From the NCBI GenBank assembly GCA_039621445.1, contig CP154954.1, forward strand, positions 55,176,838 through 55,240,837: a stretch of DNA of 64,000 bases, written 5' to 3'. Source of the stretch: Euglena gracilis (taxonomy: Eukaryota > Euglenida > Euglenophyceae > Euglenales). A program made the translations under genes and the position numbers. Below are positions 21,501-34,600 of the stretch, one piece after another (the stretch's first letter is position 1; every line of letters starts with the position of its first letter). The notes beneath the pieces are model-generated. The model was given only the letters and a program-made list of their open reading frames with translations, was not told the origin of the DNA and did no database searches.

Positions 21501-22473
21501 TGGAGAATGCCCTCGCCCCCTTTTTTCAGTGCACAATCTGGCCTCACAATGGCAAAGTGCGGAGCCCGAGGTGTCTCGTACTCCCTCGAGGCAAGCCGAA
21601 AAGGGAGGAAGGGACACCGAGGGCGAAGCACAAAGACATTGTGAGCCCGACCTCCCCACCCCTTTAAGAAAATTTGGCTTCAAACGCCCTCGGTCAGAAG
21701 ATGGGGGCCAGGGGGGGAGGTGGGGGGGACCCCCCCCAGGGAAAAAGACAGCGCCATGGTCGCCACGTCGGAGACACAGCAGCCAACTCCGGCGAGGCGG
21801 CACTAAGCGGGACCTCCTAACCCAGCGCAGCGAACAATCACACAACAAACCGCCGGCGAGCAAGGCATGGCCTCACAATGTCTTTGTGTTTCGACCTCGG
21901 TGTCCCTTCCTCCCTTTTCGGCTTGCCTCGAGAGAGTACGAAAAGACCTTGTTCGCCGGCGAACAAGGCTTGGCCTCGCAATGGCAAAGTGCGGAGCCCG
22001 AGGTGTCCTCGCCCCACTTTGCCCTTGTGGGGCCATGCCTTGCTCCCCGGCGGTGCTGTATTGTTTTTGGTACGTTTGGTTAGGAGGTACCCTTCTTTCC
22101 GGAGTTGGCTGGACACCTCGGGCTCTGCAATTTGCCCTTACTAAGCGGGACCTCCTCACCCAGCGCAACCAAACAATCCAAACAGCACCGCCGAGCAAGG
22201 TGTGGCCTCACAAGTGCCTTTTCTCGCCCGAGTGGGCTGATTCTAAATTTGCCCTTCGGAAACCCAGAAGAAAGGAGCTTCAAATTTGAATGAGAAGTCA
22301 ATAAAATTATGAGGAAAGTGACGCTCGTAGAGAATATCAAACCAGAATTTGTTGACATGCTCAAGACTTCAAAGAAAAATGCAATTGCCAACCCGAAGAA
22401 GAACATCGCTGAACAATAAGAGCTTGCCGCTACAGCTGGCCGAACTGTCGGCGCGCTGCAACCGTGGGGATAT

Positions 22474-23393
22474 GTGGCTGTCCCATCCCCCCCAGAAAAC
22501 GTTTCTAAAAACCCACCCAGTGACAGCCACAGACTTTGGCAGACCGTGGTCAGAAAAACGCGAAGGACACCAAAGCCAAGTCAGCTGTCATGCCACTACG
22601 GCAAGGGCCATGAAAGCCCATATCCCAGTTACACCAATACCTTGTTCAAGCTGGTCCATGGAGGCCACAACAGCAATGGCCATGGTTGCCGATGGAACAA
22701 AGGCCAGGGTGGCCAACAATACCAAGGCCAGGGAGGCCGATTCCACAAACAGATCCCCAGTGGCAGGGGCAGGACAGGTCCACAACAACCCCCCAACCAA
22801 TTCTTCATCACAAACCCTATCAGGAGTAAAGCCCCAGAGGCCCCCCAAGATTTTCAATGGGCATGGCGACCCAGATCAAAGAGAAATCAATGGGGACTGT
22901 CAAAGTTTCAAGAGGACCAGTGGAGCCAACATCAAGAGGGCCATTGGGCCAGAATTATCATCAAGGCCACTGGGGCCGTCATCATTCTTCTCAACATCAA
23001 CAATTTAAAGGCCACTGGGGCCATCGCATATCAGAAGGAGAAAAACCCCAGAAGCTAAAAGACTGTCCCCGAGTAGGGGGTTTCAATATACTGTGGCAGC
23101 CCCTGGAGGATGCCCCCAAAGGAACAGTGGAGGACAAGGAGGTAACCCCCCCCCTCTGCTTTCTTTGTCAATGTGCATGGCAGGGACAAGCCAAACAAGG
23201 GGGAGACCCAAAAAGGGGCCCCTATGGTATGTCAATCGACAACACCAGTTACAAAGTAGAGGATCAGAGAGCCTCTGAGCAGAGCATGCACACCCCCCCA
23301 GTCAGCTTTACAGAATGCTCAACCCCCAGGGTCACCAAGGGTGCAATGTCCAACACCCCCCACGCAGCCCCAGAAAATCATCTACTTGGTTAA
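22474..23393 (+). pseudogene. DIRS-2 gag-like ORF1 (unit A), frameshifted
   Basis: The frame from 22474 contains LWQTVVRKTRRTPK (compare PWTTVARRPRRQ in DIRS-1), then HGGHNSNGHG and GQGGQQYQGQGGRFHK. The reading then shifts to the frame of 22857, which contains GHWGRHHSSQHQQFKGHWGH. His/Gly repeats again replace a zinc knuckle. CSxxRVTKGAMSNTP near the end matches GAMSNTPNPAP of DIRS-1. Confidence 0.65.
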
Positions 23394-23459
23394 GTACATT
23401 CCACGGAGGAAAAATGGGGGAGACACCCCCCTACACCAGAGACTTCAAAAAAGTCTGAA

Positions 23460-25030
23460 ATGGTGGACAAAAAGTGCCCCCCCCCAGTAACATGTCAATT
23501 GATAAAAAAATGGAATTCAACCCCCCTGGGTAAAGCCCCCAAAATTGTCTACTCACCCAAAACCCAGAGCCAACCTGGACCTGAACCAGGCAGAAAAAAT
23601 TCTGCTGGATTACGAAAAAAAAACTCGGTCAGTGAAACGAGTTTGGGATTCAGAAACCCAGCATTTGATCCCATGGATTTTAATTTTAAAACCAGAGGGG
23701 GGAACAACCAAATGGGGAATGATTAGCGACTACAGAGAAATAAATCTGAAATTTCAAGTAAAACCTTTCAAGCTGGATCATATCCAACACATTTTTCCAG
23801 TGTTGTGAAAAAGGACAAAGGGCAGCAAAAATAGACCTAAATGATTCCTACTTTCATATTCCAGTCAGTCCAGGCCTAAGGCTCTTTTGAGACATCAGGT
23901 GGGGGGGGGCAGACCTGGGAATTTCAAACAGGCTGCTTTGGGCTAAATGTAATGCCCCAAATTTTCATGTCAGTAATGAAAACTATCGAAAAGCTGTGGG
24001 GAAAAAGGGGCATCCAGGTGTTTATTTGCCTGAACGACATTTTGCTGGTGGCCCCCACCCAGAACACTTTACAAAAAAACGTGAACACAGTTGTCAAAGA
24101 TTTGCTATATTCTGGGTTCAAAATCAATGTGAAAACGTCCGCCCTCCAGCCAACCCAAGTAGTAACCCATCTGGGTTTTCAACTGAACTTCTAGGAAGGA
24201 AAGTTACAGGTGCCCCCACAGAAAGTCAAAACCATAAAGTAGGAGCTGGTAAAAATTGTCAAAAAAATTACATGTCAAAAACGCAGTTGGCTGCCATTTT
24301 GGTTCAAATAAGATGCAACCTAATGGCCCTGTCCTTTTTAGAAGCTTTTATGGACACCCTGGCAAATTGTTTTGGTGGCAACGTCCACAGCCCCCTGGGA
24401 CTCAAAACACCCCATTTCTCAGGAAAGCAAGGCCAACTTAAGGGAGATAAAAAATTTACTGGACACATGGGGGGCAGACCTTTCCCCCAAAATGCAACCA
24501 GAGAGTTTCACTCAGACAGCAGCACCCATGCCTGTGGGGGGGGGGGGGCTGGACATCCACACAGGAGAAATTGTGCAGGAATTTTGGAGAAAAGGCTCCA
24601 TTTTGCACATCAATGTAAAGGAGCTCAGTGCAGCAATCAGCACTGCAAAAAGTTTGAGCAAACCTGGAGAAACCATTTCCTTGTCAGCTGACAACCAGGT
24701 AATTTACTATTACTTAACAAAAGGTGGGGCAGAAAGGCCCCATTCAACAAAATGATGTGACCATTTTTCAAATGGTGCAGGAAAAACAAGTAAACCTCCA
24801 AGTCAACTGGGTACCTTCAAAAGAATGCCTGGCAGACCCCATAAGCAGATGGGAAATGGACAGGGGGGATTATTCTTTAGACCCCCAACGTTTTCAATTG
24901 CCGAGACAGAAATTCAAAGATTTCATATATTTGGAAACAGATTTATTCGCTTCCCCAGGCAAACAAAAAAAAACTTCCCAAATTTGTGGCCAGGTGGCCC
25001 CAGTTGGAGGACACAGCAGTAAATACATTA
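23460..25030 (+). pseudogene. DIRS-2 reverse transcriptase-RNase H (unit A), inactive
   Basis: RT motifs WGMISDYREIN, KIDLNDSYFHIPV and LNVMPQIFMSVM are recognisable. The catalytic box reads CLNDILLV instead of YLDD, so a catalytic Asp is lost. RNase H motifs FHSDSSTHA, ILHINVKELSAAI and LSADNQVIYYY remain, followed by CLADPISR and LETDLFASPGKQKK. Frameshifts and a TGA at 23805 confirm a dead copy. Confidence 0.8.
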
Positions 25031-25031
25031 T

Positions 25032-25308
25032 CAGCAAATCACGCAAAACAGGGGCCACCTGGTGGGTAGCATTTGTTCCCTCTTGCAGTTGGTGAACATG
25101 TCCCTGTAAGAGGTGCTTTTCAGGCAGGGGGTCCCTGGAAATTTCATTTTTATTAATTGGGGCCACAACGTGGCTGAATCCCAATAGGGGGTGACCATCA
25201 AAACTTTGGTCTGGGGAAACATTTTCAACGTGGGTAGAAACTGTTGAATTATTGACCAGGGGGGGGGTTGCATAAATATCCCCCATGTTGGCCAGTGAAC
25301 ATTGTTGC
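25032..25308 (-). other. Inverted RNase H-tail segment inside DIRS-2 (unit A)
   Basis: The plus-strand reading stops matching DIRS-1 after GGACACAGCAGTAAATACAT. The next 0.28 kb matches DIRS-1 20343-20610 only on the minus strand, with PPPWSIIQQFLP, KVLMVTPYWDSA and MFTNCKRE. After it the element is lost. It is present identically in unit B, so this inversion is older than the duplication. Confidence 0.85.
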
Positions 25309-25469
25309 TACGCTTTTGATTCCTTTGGTTTGGTGGGCTGAGATTCCACACCTGTTCTGGGTGTCTTTTCAGGATCTTCCTTGGCCACTGGCTTTTTATT
25401 GAACTTATCTTATTTTTTCAGGCAAGCAAGACTATATCCAGACTTCTGAGGCATTGTGTCCAGTTTGAT
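25309..25469. other. Unassigned end of unit A
   Basis: This is 0.16 kb with no DIRS similarity I can see. It contains two T-rich/CAG acceptor-like sites and ends at the junction with the truncated gene 1 exon of unit B. It recurs at 48315-48475. Confidence 0.5.
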
Positions 25470-25548
25470 CATCCGCAACGAGCGCCTCCTCGTGGCGTTG
25501 GCGGACCACGTCGTGGCGGACGGCCTCGTGACGTGGTACAACACGCAG
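25470..25548 (+). pseudogene. Gene 1 exon, 5'-truncated (unit B)
   Basis: IRNERLLVALADHV ... WYNTQ with the donor CAG|GTACGT, but the preceding AYAMLG codons of unit A are missing. In-frame reading upstream meets TGA within 30 bp. A CAG acceptor at 25461-25463 could still splice the remnant, but no upstream exons of the gene exist in unit A's 3' end. Confidence 0.7.
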
Positions 25549-27246
25549 GTACGTCCCTCCGCTGCCACTGGATGTCACTCTCCAATCCGTCCAGCCACGT
25601 TTCTCCTGATAAGTTTTCGCCCCGGCTTTTAGGAGGTACCTACCCCTACCAAATTTTGGTGTCTCATGCCCAAATTTCTTCCCAACGTATGCATTATATC
25701 CTATTTCTAACCCTATTTTTTGCCCTAACGCTGATGCCTGCACCTTGAGTGGGACAGGTTGCTCTTTGCGCCTCACATGCATTCGGGGAGAGTGAATTTG
25801 CGGGCGATTTTGCGTCCAGCCCTCTGAGCCCAGCGAGGGCCCACTTGAAGTATCCTCGCCGTTGGTCCGTCGTACAGTCTTTGTGCGATCCACTCTGGCT
25901 GCCACTGAAGACACCTGTCCCGATAATACAACGAAAGCCCTTCCCCCCTTTGCCTTCAATGCTTTGTAAACAGAACGTTGGCCGCCACCGAGGCTATTTG
26001 GGAAGGAAAGCAATTTTTAAGGCGTTCCTGCAGGAGACAAAAATCTTGACAATCTGAAAAATCTGAACAATAGCTCTCCCTAAACATCAGCCCCAAGCAT
26101 TTGAACCATCTCTCCAAATAAGGGCTCAACAAGGGCGTCAGTTGGTGCGAAGTTTCTTCACAGGGCAAACCCCAGCAGATTTGCCGTGGAGGTTTTAAGT
26201 TTGCAAACCGACGCAAAACAGAAAGGGTTTTTTCTTGTTGCAGAGCATTGGGAGCGAGCACGGTACCCAGCCCCAGGAAGTTGTTGTTTTGGGCTTGTAT
26301 TGGCTGAGCAGTTTTTCAGTCAGGTACAGATGGTCATCCTTGCTCGTATTGGCGGCCTTGTCAGGACAAATTTCCGAGGGTCCGTTGGAGGAAATCATTG
26401 AGCACGCTTGCGAGGTCAGGGCCGTTTTACAGCTTCCTGGCTTGGTCCAATGGTTGGTTGGAGACCTGGCTGGCACGGCCAGTTGTGGTTGGCCACAGCT
26501 GGTTGTGAAACAACCAGGTTTCAAAATGCAATTCTTTTCCTCCACACTACCAGGCAATTTTCTTGATATCTCCATATCCCAGTATCATTTCCCCCTCGCG
26601 TTTTCCCCAGTGTTCAAAACCTCACAAAACCGGACAAATCTGGACAATTCTGGACAGAACGCCAAAATATCAATCCGTGTTTTGACGGCCCAACGAAGCA
26701 GATTTTTCCTCGTTGCCCATTTCCAAGACTGGTTGAATTGCACCAAGGCGATGATATCAACGCTCAGTGCTCATACCAGCGCTGAGCATGCACCCAGCCG
26801 CGGCTCCAACAATGATTGATGCAACCTCCCATGTCAACCCACCTGAGGGGGGTCGATCTCAACGTTGGCAGACCCTTCAGTCATTTTTACGAAGCCAATC
26901 ACTTATTTCTGGTCACCAGCTCAAGTTTTGAGCTCAGGTACTTCCTGGGCGGTCCTCATGGGGGGGAAAATCCAGTCCTTTATGAGCCACCCTGCTCACA
27001 TCTGCACAAAGTCATGAAAGTACACAACTACCCACCCACACACACACTTTTGAGGTGTACAATTGGCCTTGCTTGAGACCATTTTGTTCATTGCCGCCAC
27101 AACCCCCCCCCCCTGGCTTCCATCCCTCGGGTCGTCAATCAACAACACTGACACACTGGCCAGTTCACGCAACCCTCTTTCCTTCAGGTGCCAGAGGCTT
27201 TGTTGGTTAGTCCCTGCCAGTCCGCCTCCTGCCCCCCCCCCTACAG

Positions 27247-27681
27247 GACATCTGCCAGACGGCGTGGGCGTACTCGACCCTCATGGTCCGGCATCAGCCC
27301 CTCTTCGCCGCCCTCACCGACCGGCTACTGACCGGCGACGTGCTGCTGACCCTCAACGACCACGCCCGCGACTGGGGCCCCCCCTCAGCCGGCTGTGGCC
27401 CTGTTGGTTTTCCCCGGCTGTCCACTGCACTCCGGCGGTTCACGGTGACGGTCGGCCGGCACGCATCCCGAAACCGGCCCCCGCCGCTGGTGCGCCAATT
27501 GGTCACCCGGGCTCCGGCCCGAACTGCAGCCACCCGGCCGATGGCGGCAGCCGGCCGGCGGAGGAGGGCCTCCGGCCCTGACCGGACGCTGTGGGCGTTC
27601 TCCCACATCGGATTCTACAACGCCCAGCTGCAGGCGGCACTGATGCAGCGCCAGCCCAGAGAGGCTGCCCCTCCCCGATAG
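27247..27681 (+). pseudogene. Gene 1 terminal exon (unit B)
   Basis: Acceptor CTACAG, then DICQTAWAYSTLM and, further on, TLWAFSHIGFYNAQL, ending at TAG. It has a 9-nt in-frame deletion and a few substitutions against 3812-4255, and is otherwise open. It is part of a truncated gene unless transcribed from a new promoter in DIRS-2 DNA. Confidence 0.55.
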
Positions 27682-30600
27682 CGCCGCCGCCTGCCCTCCT
27701 CCGCCCTCGACAGCCCGTCCCACGCCATCGCCGCCCGACCCCCACGCTGCATGCACCATACGGCCATAGCGTGGTCGTCAACGGGCTCGGCCTTCAGACC
27801 GCGGGAGTTTCTGCCTTGGGAGGCTGATGGTGAGATTGGGTATGAAGCTTTTCCATGCTTTGGGTTGTCTGGTTTCATGTTTGTGTCAGTCTTGCCGGTG
27901 TTTGATTGAATTCTGTCTGGGGTGGGCATTTGCCCCCCTCCGCCGGGCTTTCTTGTCCAGCACCGGGCAAGGCACAAAATGCCACAAAATAAACAGAGAA
28001 GTGCGAGACACACTCCACCACTCTCAGGCGTCACACTTCGTGGTGGGGCGGGCTCCTGGGCGCTGGGCCCCGGCCAGCGAGCAAGCATCGCGGCCTTCCA
28101 CATGAGCAGGGGGCTTTTTGGGTTGGGGTCAAACCCCCAAGCAGGGTGGGTGCGACTTTGCCAGCAGCACTGGGGGGTGCAAGTTGAATAATGCTAAAGT
28201 GGCCACAGTAACCCAAAGCCTTTTTCGGTGGGTTTTCCTCCTGTTCCTGAAAGGGAATGTAGATCTTTTTTTGTTTGACAGAAAAAATATAATTGTTTTT
28301 TAAACAAAAAAATGCACACCACCATGCAAGGATTCTCCAAAATGAACCGTTTGACCGAAAAAGAAACAGGACTTAATGTGTTTTTGGATGGTTATGATGT
28401 GCTGTTTTTGAAGGTTTTGAAGTTTTGAAAGTTCTATGCAACTTGCTCTTTCCGCTTTTTTGTGTGTTTTTGAGGTTTTTTGTCTTTTTTTTGTTTTTAA
28501 ATTTGGATTTTGGATTTTGCAGCTTGTTGCATCCCCCGCCCTTATTATGTCAATCAGTGGAAATACATAGTTCACCCTCGTTTTTTTTCCCGGTGCAACT
28601 TTTTAAGACCCAAAAAGTGAAGAGATTCGACGCCCTTTGAAGGGGCACCGAAGGGGGCGCCAACCCCGTGCTAAGAGCCCTCCGAAGTGAGCCCCTGCCC
28701 TGGAGCCAGGCGGCCCTCCTCCTCCCAATATGTGTGTGTCAGCACCGCAAGGAGGGTCAGGGCGCTGGCCTGCCTGCACCAAACCCACTTGCCTTTTTCT
28801 CTCACCCCACTGTTCTCTCCACTGGCCACAGTGCTCCATTTGCGTGAATCACCTTGTGCCGGCACATTGCTTTTTTGACTCTTTTGCTGAACCCGCTGTC
28901 CTCCTGGCCACGACTGCCCCAACCCTTTGCACGATGGCTACCTGCCCAACCGCATCACACTTCGCACTGTCGCATCGAAATACGATGCCTCCCAATGTCT
29001 AATTTGCCCGCCTGGCCCAGAGCCGACGTCTTGTCCAACTTGACCATAGTGGGTTGCTTTTCATTTGGAATACGTTGGGGATCCCATATGTGCACCCAGG
29101 TGGTTTTGTGTCAGCAGTGTAGGTAAGGGTCTTCCAAATATATCTGGTGCAAAGTTTTTGAAAGAATGGTCAAAAGTGATGTGTAAACATGGCCCGAGGT
29201 AGCTTAATAATGTTATTGATAATATAAAATTATATTATATATTATATCATTAATAGAAATAGTAAATTTTGCAAAACACCCTGGAATCTGTTCAAAAAAG
29301 TGGAAAAAAAACGTTAAAAAATTGATTATGAAGGTTTACTGCATCCCAGGCTGACAGTGGGGTTGAAAGCGACCTCAGGTAAAATGACTGAATGGAGGTT
29401 CAATTCAATTCAAATTCAAAGGTCAGGGGGTGGGGTTGGACACACCTTAAGCAATGATATGGTCCAGCCCAGGAACCCCCACCCCCGGGGTCCGGTCCCA
29501 GGTCCATCCCCCATTCAACCCCTGGGGGTCTTCTTCTGAGCTAAGAAGAAGCCTGGTCCCGATGGGCAAGGGGAAATGCATTATGGTACCCTTTGGGTGT
29601 CAGTGCAAATGGCATCTCACAAGCACACTGTTCTTTGGATCAGACTGGGTGGTTTTTGGCTCCAGAACCCCCACGGGGGGAGGGGTCTGCTGGGATCGGC
29701 CAAAAGTGGCCACCTGGCGCCGAAGGCACCGGAAATTTTTAGGATTTTTGACCAAAATCCTTGGATTGTTGGCCATTTTTGGCCAAAGTCTTAGGCGGCG
29801 TGAAGAGGAAGCGGAAAACAGCTTCCAAAAAAAAGGGCTTTTTTTTGAGTTATTTGGAAAGGGGTCCCGATTTCGGCCATTTCTGATGGACGTTTGGCTT
29901 TCAGTAACAGAGTCCTATAAACTCCAAAACGGACCCGAAACACTACTTTTATTTTCAATTTATGTGCAAATGAGCGAAAACCATACAAAAATTACAAATC
30001 CGGGCAAAATGAGCAGATTCACACCTGATATCCGCTGCCGCCGGCGACGGAAGAACTCGAAACCCCCTGCAAAGGGGGGAAAGAAAGAAAGGAGAAGAAC
30101 AGGAAGCGGTAAAAAAGACATTCCGCTTCAAAATCAGGCATAGGCCACCATTGCGGAAACCATACAGAAAGAAGGATCCGTGATGAAATACGAACAGAAA
30201 ATGCATGAAATTTTACTGAAACAAAAAAGGAAGCGGAAACCGCTTTGATAGATATCAGAAAAATTGAGAATGAGAATGAGAATGCAGAATAGGATGGAAA
30301 TGTGTGACGTTCAAGCAGTCAGCAATCCTTCCAGACATACCATAGTTGATTCATTTCAAAAGGGCATAATGTATCAAACGTAATCAGCAGTGAACATTTG
30401 TCATCAGGTCAACAGATGTAATCCACTGAAGACCTTATCATCGCCAGAAATGGAATGCAAACCTTATACAAAACAATACAGAGAGTGACCCCCGGGGATC
30501 GGAAAGCAATGGACCCCCAGGTCCGGCCATATGGGTCTGGCGCCGCAGGCTGGTCTGGGTTTTGGTGCGAAGTGCCGAAATTTTTTTGGGAAATGCATTT

Positions 30601-31481
30601 AGATGGCCCAATTTTTTGGAGGGTGGTGGTTCTGCACCGCGTGGCGCACCGCGTGCACCGCGTGAGAGGAATCATTCCCGAATGTGCAATTTTCACAAAT
30701 TTCCACCAGTACCCCATTTGTAGATGATTTCCACTCTTTTGTCTAGTTTTCTGCAAATCAGCAATTTTTGGACCTTTTTGGCCCCCTTTTTTGGCCATTT
30801 TGGACCACTTTTGGCCACTTTTGGCCATTTTGGGCTGCATGTGGCAATTTCGACCACTTTCAGCTGTTTGAATGCATTTTTGCTTCATTTATACCAATTT
30901 TCGGCTGCTTTTGGTCATTTTTGCACATTTGTGGCCATTTTAGGCCACTTCTAACTGCTTTTATCGACTTTTTGGCCACTTTTGGCCATTTTGTGGTCAC
31001 TTGCACAGATTCAGTGACCATTGGTACACATTTGGTGACATCTGGTGGCAAAACCAGGTGATTTGGGCCAAAAACACCAAAAAATAACCAAATTCATTCA
31101 AAATGCTTTTTTTGTTGCAATTTTGTAATTGATGGGCGCTTTTGCAGGTGTTTTTTCTCTCATTCAGTCATTTTTCACGCGGTGCACGCGGTGCGAAACA
31201 CGCGGTGCACACAGTGCGGAAGCATCCCCCAGGTGGGCCCGGCGAGTGGCTGGGGGGGACCACCCCTCTTCCCCCTGGGGTCTTAAAAGGAAGCCGGATT
31301 TGGACACTGCGGTGCAAAAGACCGAAGTCTGTGTTTTCATCTTGGATGGCGGCAAGGATGGAGAGTGGTAAGAGTGGAGAGTGGTCTTTCCTGTGGGCAC
31401 AAGAGAAGCCGACATCTTTTTGCCTTTTTTCCTCAGTTTTGTGTGATTTTTTTTTCTGGCTCTGCATATGGTTGTGATCGG
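27682..31481. other. Spacer between gene 1 and gene 2 (unit B)
   Basis: Parallel to 4256-8535 without the 486-bp element. No credible gene. It contains the empty insertion site CCACTTTTGG (30976-30985), the AT-only patch near 29210-29250 and the inverted GCACCGCGTG arrays. Confidence 0.6.
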
Positions 31482-31621
31482 ATGAGCGACCCACCCTCAG
31501 TGGAAGCATGCAGCAGCAGCAGCACCATGAGACGCGGGCATTCGTTTGTTCAGGAGTATTCCAAGCCACCACCGCAGCTATGCCGGTGTGTCTGTCAGTG
31601 TGTGTGTGTGTGTGTTATCTG

Positions 31622-31679
<58 letters not shown>

Positions 31680-34600
31680 CTATGTGAGTTGCATAGTGTT
31701 TCTTATATTTGGAGTTTTCGGGTGTTTATTGGTATACACTCAGAATGAACACATATTTATGTCCACCACAAAAAGAAAATCAAATATGCCTGAAATTTTC
31801 TTGGAATTCTTAAAAACAGTGCAAAGGAAAGGTAGAGAGCATGAAAACTGGAAATTGAAGAAGATGGTAACCCCCCCCCCCAAATAACACCCCCCCCCGA
31901 TGTGTTATTTGGGCACCCGAACTGGGGCCCCAAGGGGGGGGGGGTGTTATTTTGGGGGTGGTGCTATTTTTACATGCAAAACCAAAGGAAAACGGGGGGG
32001 TGTTACTTGGGCGCTCGAAATCGGCCCCCGAGGGGGGTGTGTTATTTGGGGGTGTATGTTTTTTAGGAGGCGGCTTTAAAGCATTTATACATCTATTTAT
32101 TTGTAATTCTCAATGAAAAACTCCCGTCCAAAATGATTTTGCTCCTTCAAAGTTAATGGAACAATGTTTTTTGGCCCCATTTGCTTATTGGGACAGTATC
32201 CAAAGCGTTTGATGGATCGACTCACCGTGTGTTGAATGTGGGAGAGGAGAGCTGCACCAGGCAAAAGTGGGGGTGTAGAGTCCAGTCTTTTTGGTGGATT
32301 TTTTTTTCCACTTTGTCCGGGGGTTTCATGCTGCGGGTCCGCAAAAAAAAAGCCGGAAAGAATTGCAACGGACCAAAATGCCCCAGGGAGTTGTAACCGG
32401 AAAAAAAGGAATTCATTCGGATCTATTGCAATCGACTGTGGGTGTTGCAGGGGGTAATGTGAGGTGTGGGGTGTGTGTTGGGTGTGTGTGTCGGGTGTGG
32501 GGGGTGTGAGGGGGTCCGGAAACATTAGACGTTGGACGCCCCTGGTTGCACAGATAAAGACTCTTTTTATTTCAGAGGTTTCTTTTAGGACCCGGGGGGG
32601 TCCCGACCCACCCACCTACCCATTGGGAGGCGACCCCAGGGGGACCCACCTTTGGGGGTCAATTTTGGGATCCAATTTCTTTTCGGCGCTTTGGACTGAG
32701 GATTTAGGAAAACCCCGCTACTGGCGCTTGGCCCAAACCCTCCCCCCTGGGGGGGGGGGTCGGCCAGGACACCCCGGGGGCACGAAACTTAAAAAAAAAA
32801 TCTCTGGGGGCGCCCAGAGAATGCCCCCTGACGAGGCCAAAGGCCGAGTAACACAATCAACAAATGCAAAGATTTCATGTATGGGGTTTGTGGGGAGCGT
32901 TGGGGGGTGTGGGGGGGTTTGGTTTGGGAGTTTGGGGGGGGTTCTGTGGGTACTGTGAGGTAAAGGTCCCCAGCTTTATATTTGGTGGGTTTTCAAGACT
33001 TCAGGCAGGGGAGGGGGTTCATATTTGGGGGTAAAATCAAACAAACACCAATTTTATGCCAGATTTTCATTGTGTACCTCCTCTCCACAAATGTGCAATC
33101 CACAATGGAACATTTCTGGTGGAAAAAATGTTGTATCCACTCAAAAATTGCAGCTGTTTCCTGAATGGCACCATTGTCTGGCTCGTATATCAGAGGGGGG
33201 GCTGTATACGTGGGTGGGAAAACCAAGCCTAGAGCGGTCCTTAAGTGGGGGTGCTTAAAGAAAAACAAAACTGCCTGTCCCTTATGGACCACCCTGAGCA
33301 CCACAGAATGAATACCTACCCCCCCCCCCAGGAAACTGTCACCTGACAGGTTGGTCAGTACCGGGGACCCTGACAGTTTCCCGGGCGGGACCCTGACAGT
33401 TTCCCGGGCAGGGCATTTCAAGGGAAAGTCAATGAAAAATGACCCTGACAGGTTGGCCGGTACCGGGCCCTGACAACTTCCTATACTGACGGGTTGGCCG
33501 GTACCGGGGACCCTGACAGTTTCCTGGGCGGGACCCTGACAGGTTCTCGGGCATGACAGTTTCCCGGGGGGGGGGGTAGGTATGAAAATGGAGAGAATCT
33601 GGCATACCAGCACAAATTCAAATACAAATTCGGTCGAGGAACAATAAATGCATCAAAAATATCACTCACAATTATTCTTAGTAATCAATTTTAAATGCCA
33701 AAGCTCAAAGAAAATCGGATTTTCTTGGCTTTCAGCCCACAAATACGAAGATTGAAAATATGTATGGCTGTGTTTATTCCTTACTGATTTCCCGCTCATC
33801 GAAAAATGCACTACAATCGCTGTCTGGCTGCAACAAAGTTTTGGGGAGGGAACTTCATCCAATCGTTAATCAATTTTCACCCCACCCATCAATACTACTC
33901 CCTGGCAGTTGAGCAAATGATCCAAAAATCACACCCAGATCTCATTGGGGATGTTGACAAGACTTTGACACGTACTTGGAAAATAAAACTATGCTGCCTT
34001 TAAACCCCTCTCCCAAATAGTTTTGCACTGCCCTAAAGCTTTGTGTGCCCAAATGCTTTTGCAGTCAACTAATGCAGGAAAAATTCGGTCCAAATAATTC
34101 CCCCCCCCAAAGCAACACCACTTGAAATCTGACACTTTTTCTGGGTTGAAGAATGGAAGCATTGCATATGAAAACGCTGTCCCTGATTTGCTGGCGCTCA
34201 CTCCAGATTTTTTACGCACTTTTTTTTTGTCTGGCCCGCCTCAGATTTGTGTTTTTGGGGGTGATTTCTGGAGTGCAGGACGAAATGATGGGGGTGTAGG
34301 GGTGGTATGGTCGTGTCGCCGGGCAGAGTCGCAATAAAGGAGGGCATGTCCGGCGTGGTTACCCAGGGGAACTTAAACTGAAACTTAAAACACATACTGC
34401 TTAGAGGGTGTGGCACCACTTCAGTTTGGAAATCCTTAAGTGCGGGGCATTCTGTAGAGTTTGAATAAAACAGGATGACCAGCCCGCGGGCCTGAATTTG
34501 GGCTTCGGCAATTGAAGCTGTGAAAAACCATTTCTTGGCCCCTGAAACATCGGAATAAACTAACCCCCCCCCCAAATAACACCCCCCCAAATAACACCCC

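Larger units (their letters stand above)
16531..21990 (+). mobile_element. DIRS-1 (unit A): DIRS-order tyrosine-recombinase retrotransposon
   Basis: Order: leader with terminal repeats, gag-like ORF, RT, RNase H, then a tyrosine recombinase. GGTTAGGAGGTCCCGCTTAG at 16720 and 17232 (one base changed in the latter) appears inverted at about 21804-21823 as CTAAGCGGGACCTCCTAACC. The neighbouring GGCCTCACAATG.. blocks occur in both orientations at the right end, as expected of DIRS inverted termini plus internal complementary region. There is no integrase and no LTR. Exact ends are uncertain because DIRS-2 follows directly. Several frameshifts in C/G runs make this copy probably inactive. Confidence 0.88.
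22070..25340 (+). mobile_element. DIRS-2 (unit A): truncated, rearranged second DIRS element
   Basis: Head-to-tail with DIRS-1. Its left end shares GGTTAGGAGGT, GGAGTTGGCTG and the leader string ACCCAGAAGAAAGGA (22262-22276). The internal order gag, RT, RNase H matches DIRS-1 at roughly 75-85% by eye, so it is an older subfamily copy. It ends in an inverted piece of the RNase H tail, with no recombinase and no right terminal repeat. It is shared with unit B. Confidence 0.8.
169..25469 (+). repeat. Tandem segmental duplication, unit A
   Basis: The sequence from CATCCGCAGCGAGCG onward recurs from 25470 in the same order and orientation apart from two internal inversions. The unit ends in GTGTCCAGTTTGAT at 25469, and the same string ends unit B at 48475. 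The left break lies inside an exon, between a GGC and an ATC codon. Unit A is 2.3 kb longer than B, mostly because of the hAT-like insertion and its local duplication (634-2611), the 486-bp element at 7558, and longer DNA at 15.35-16.01 and 21.49-22.43 kb. Confidence 0.95.
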
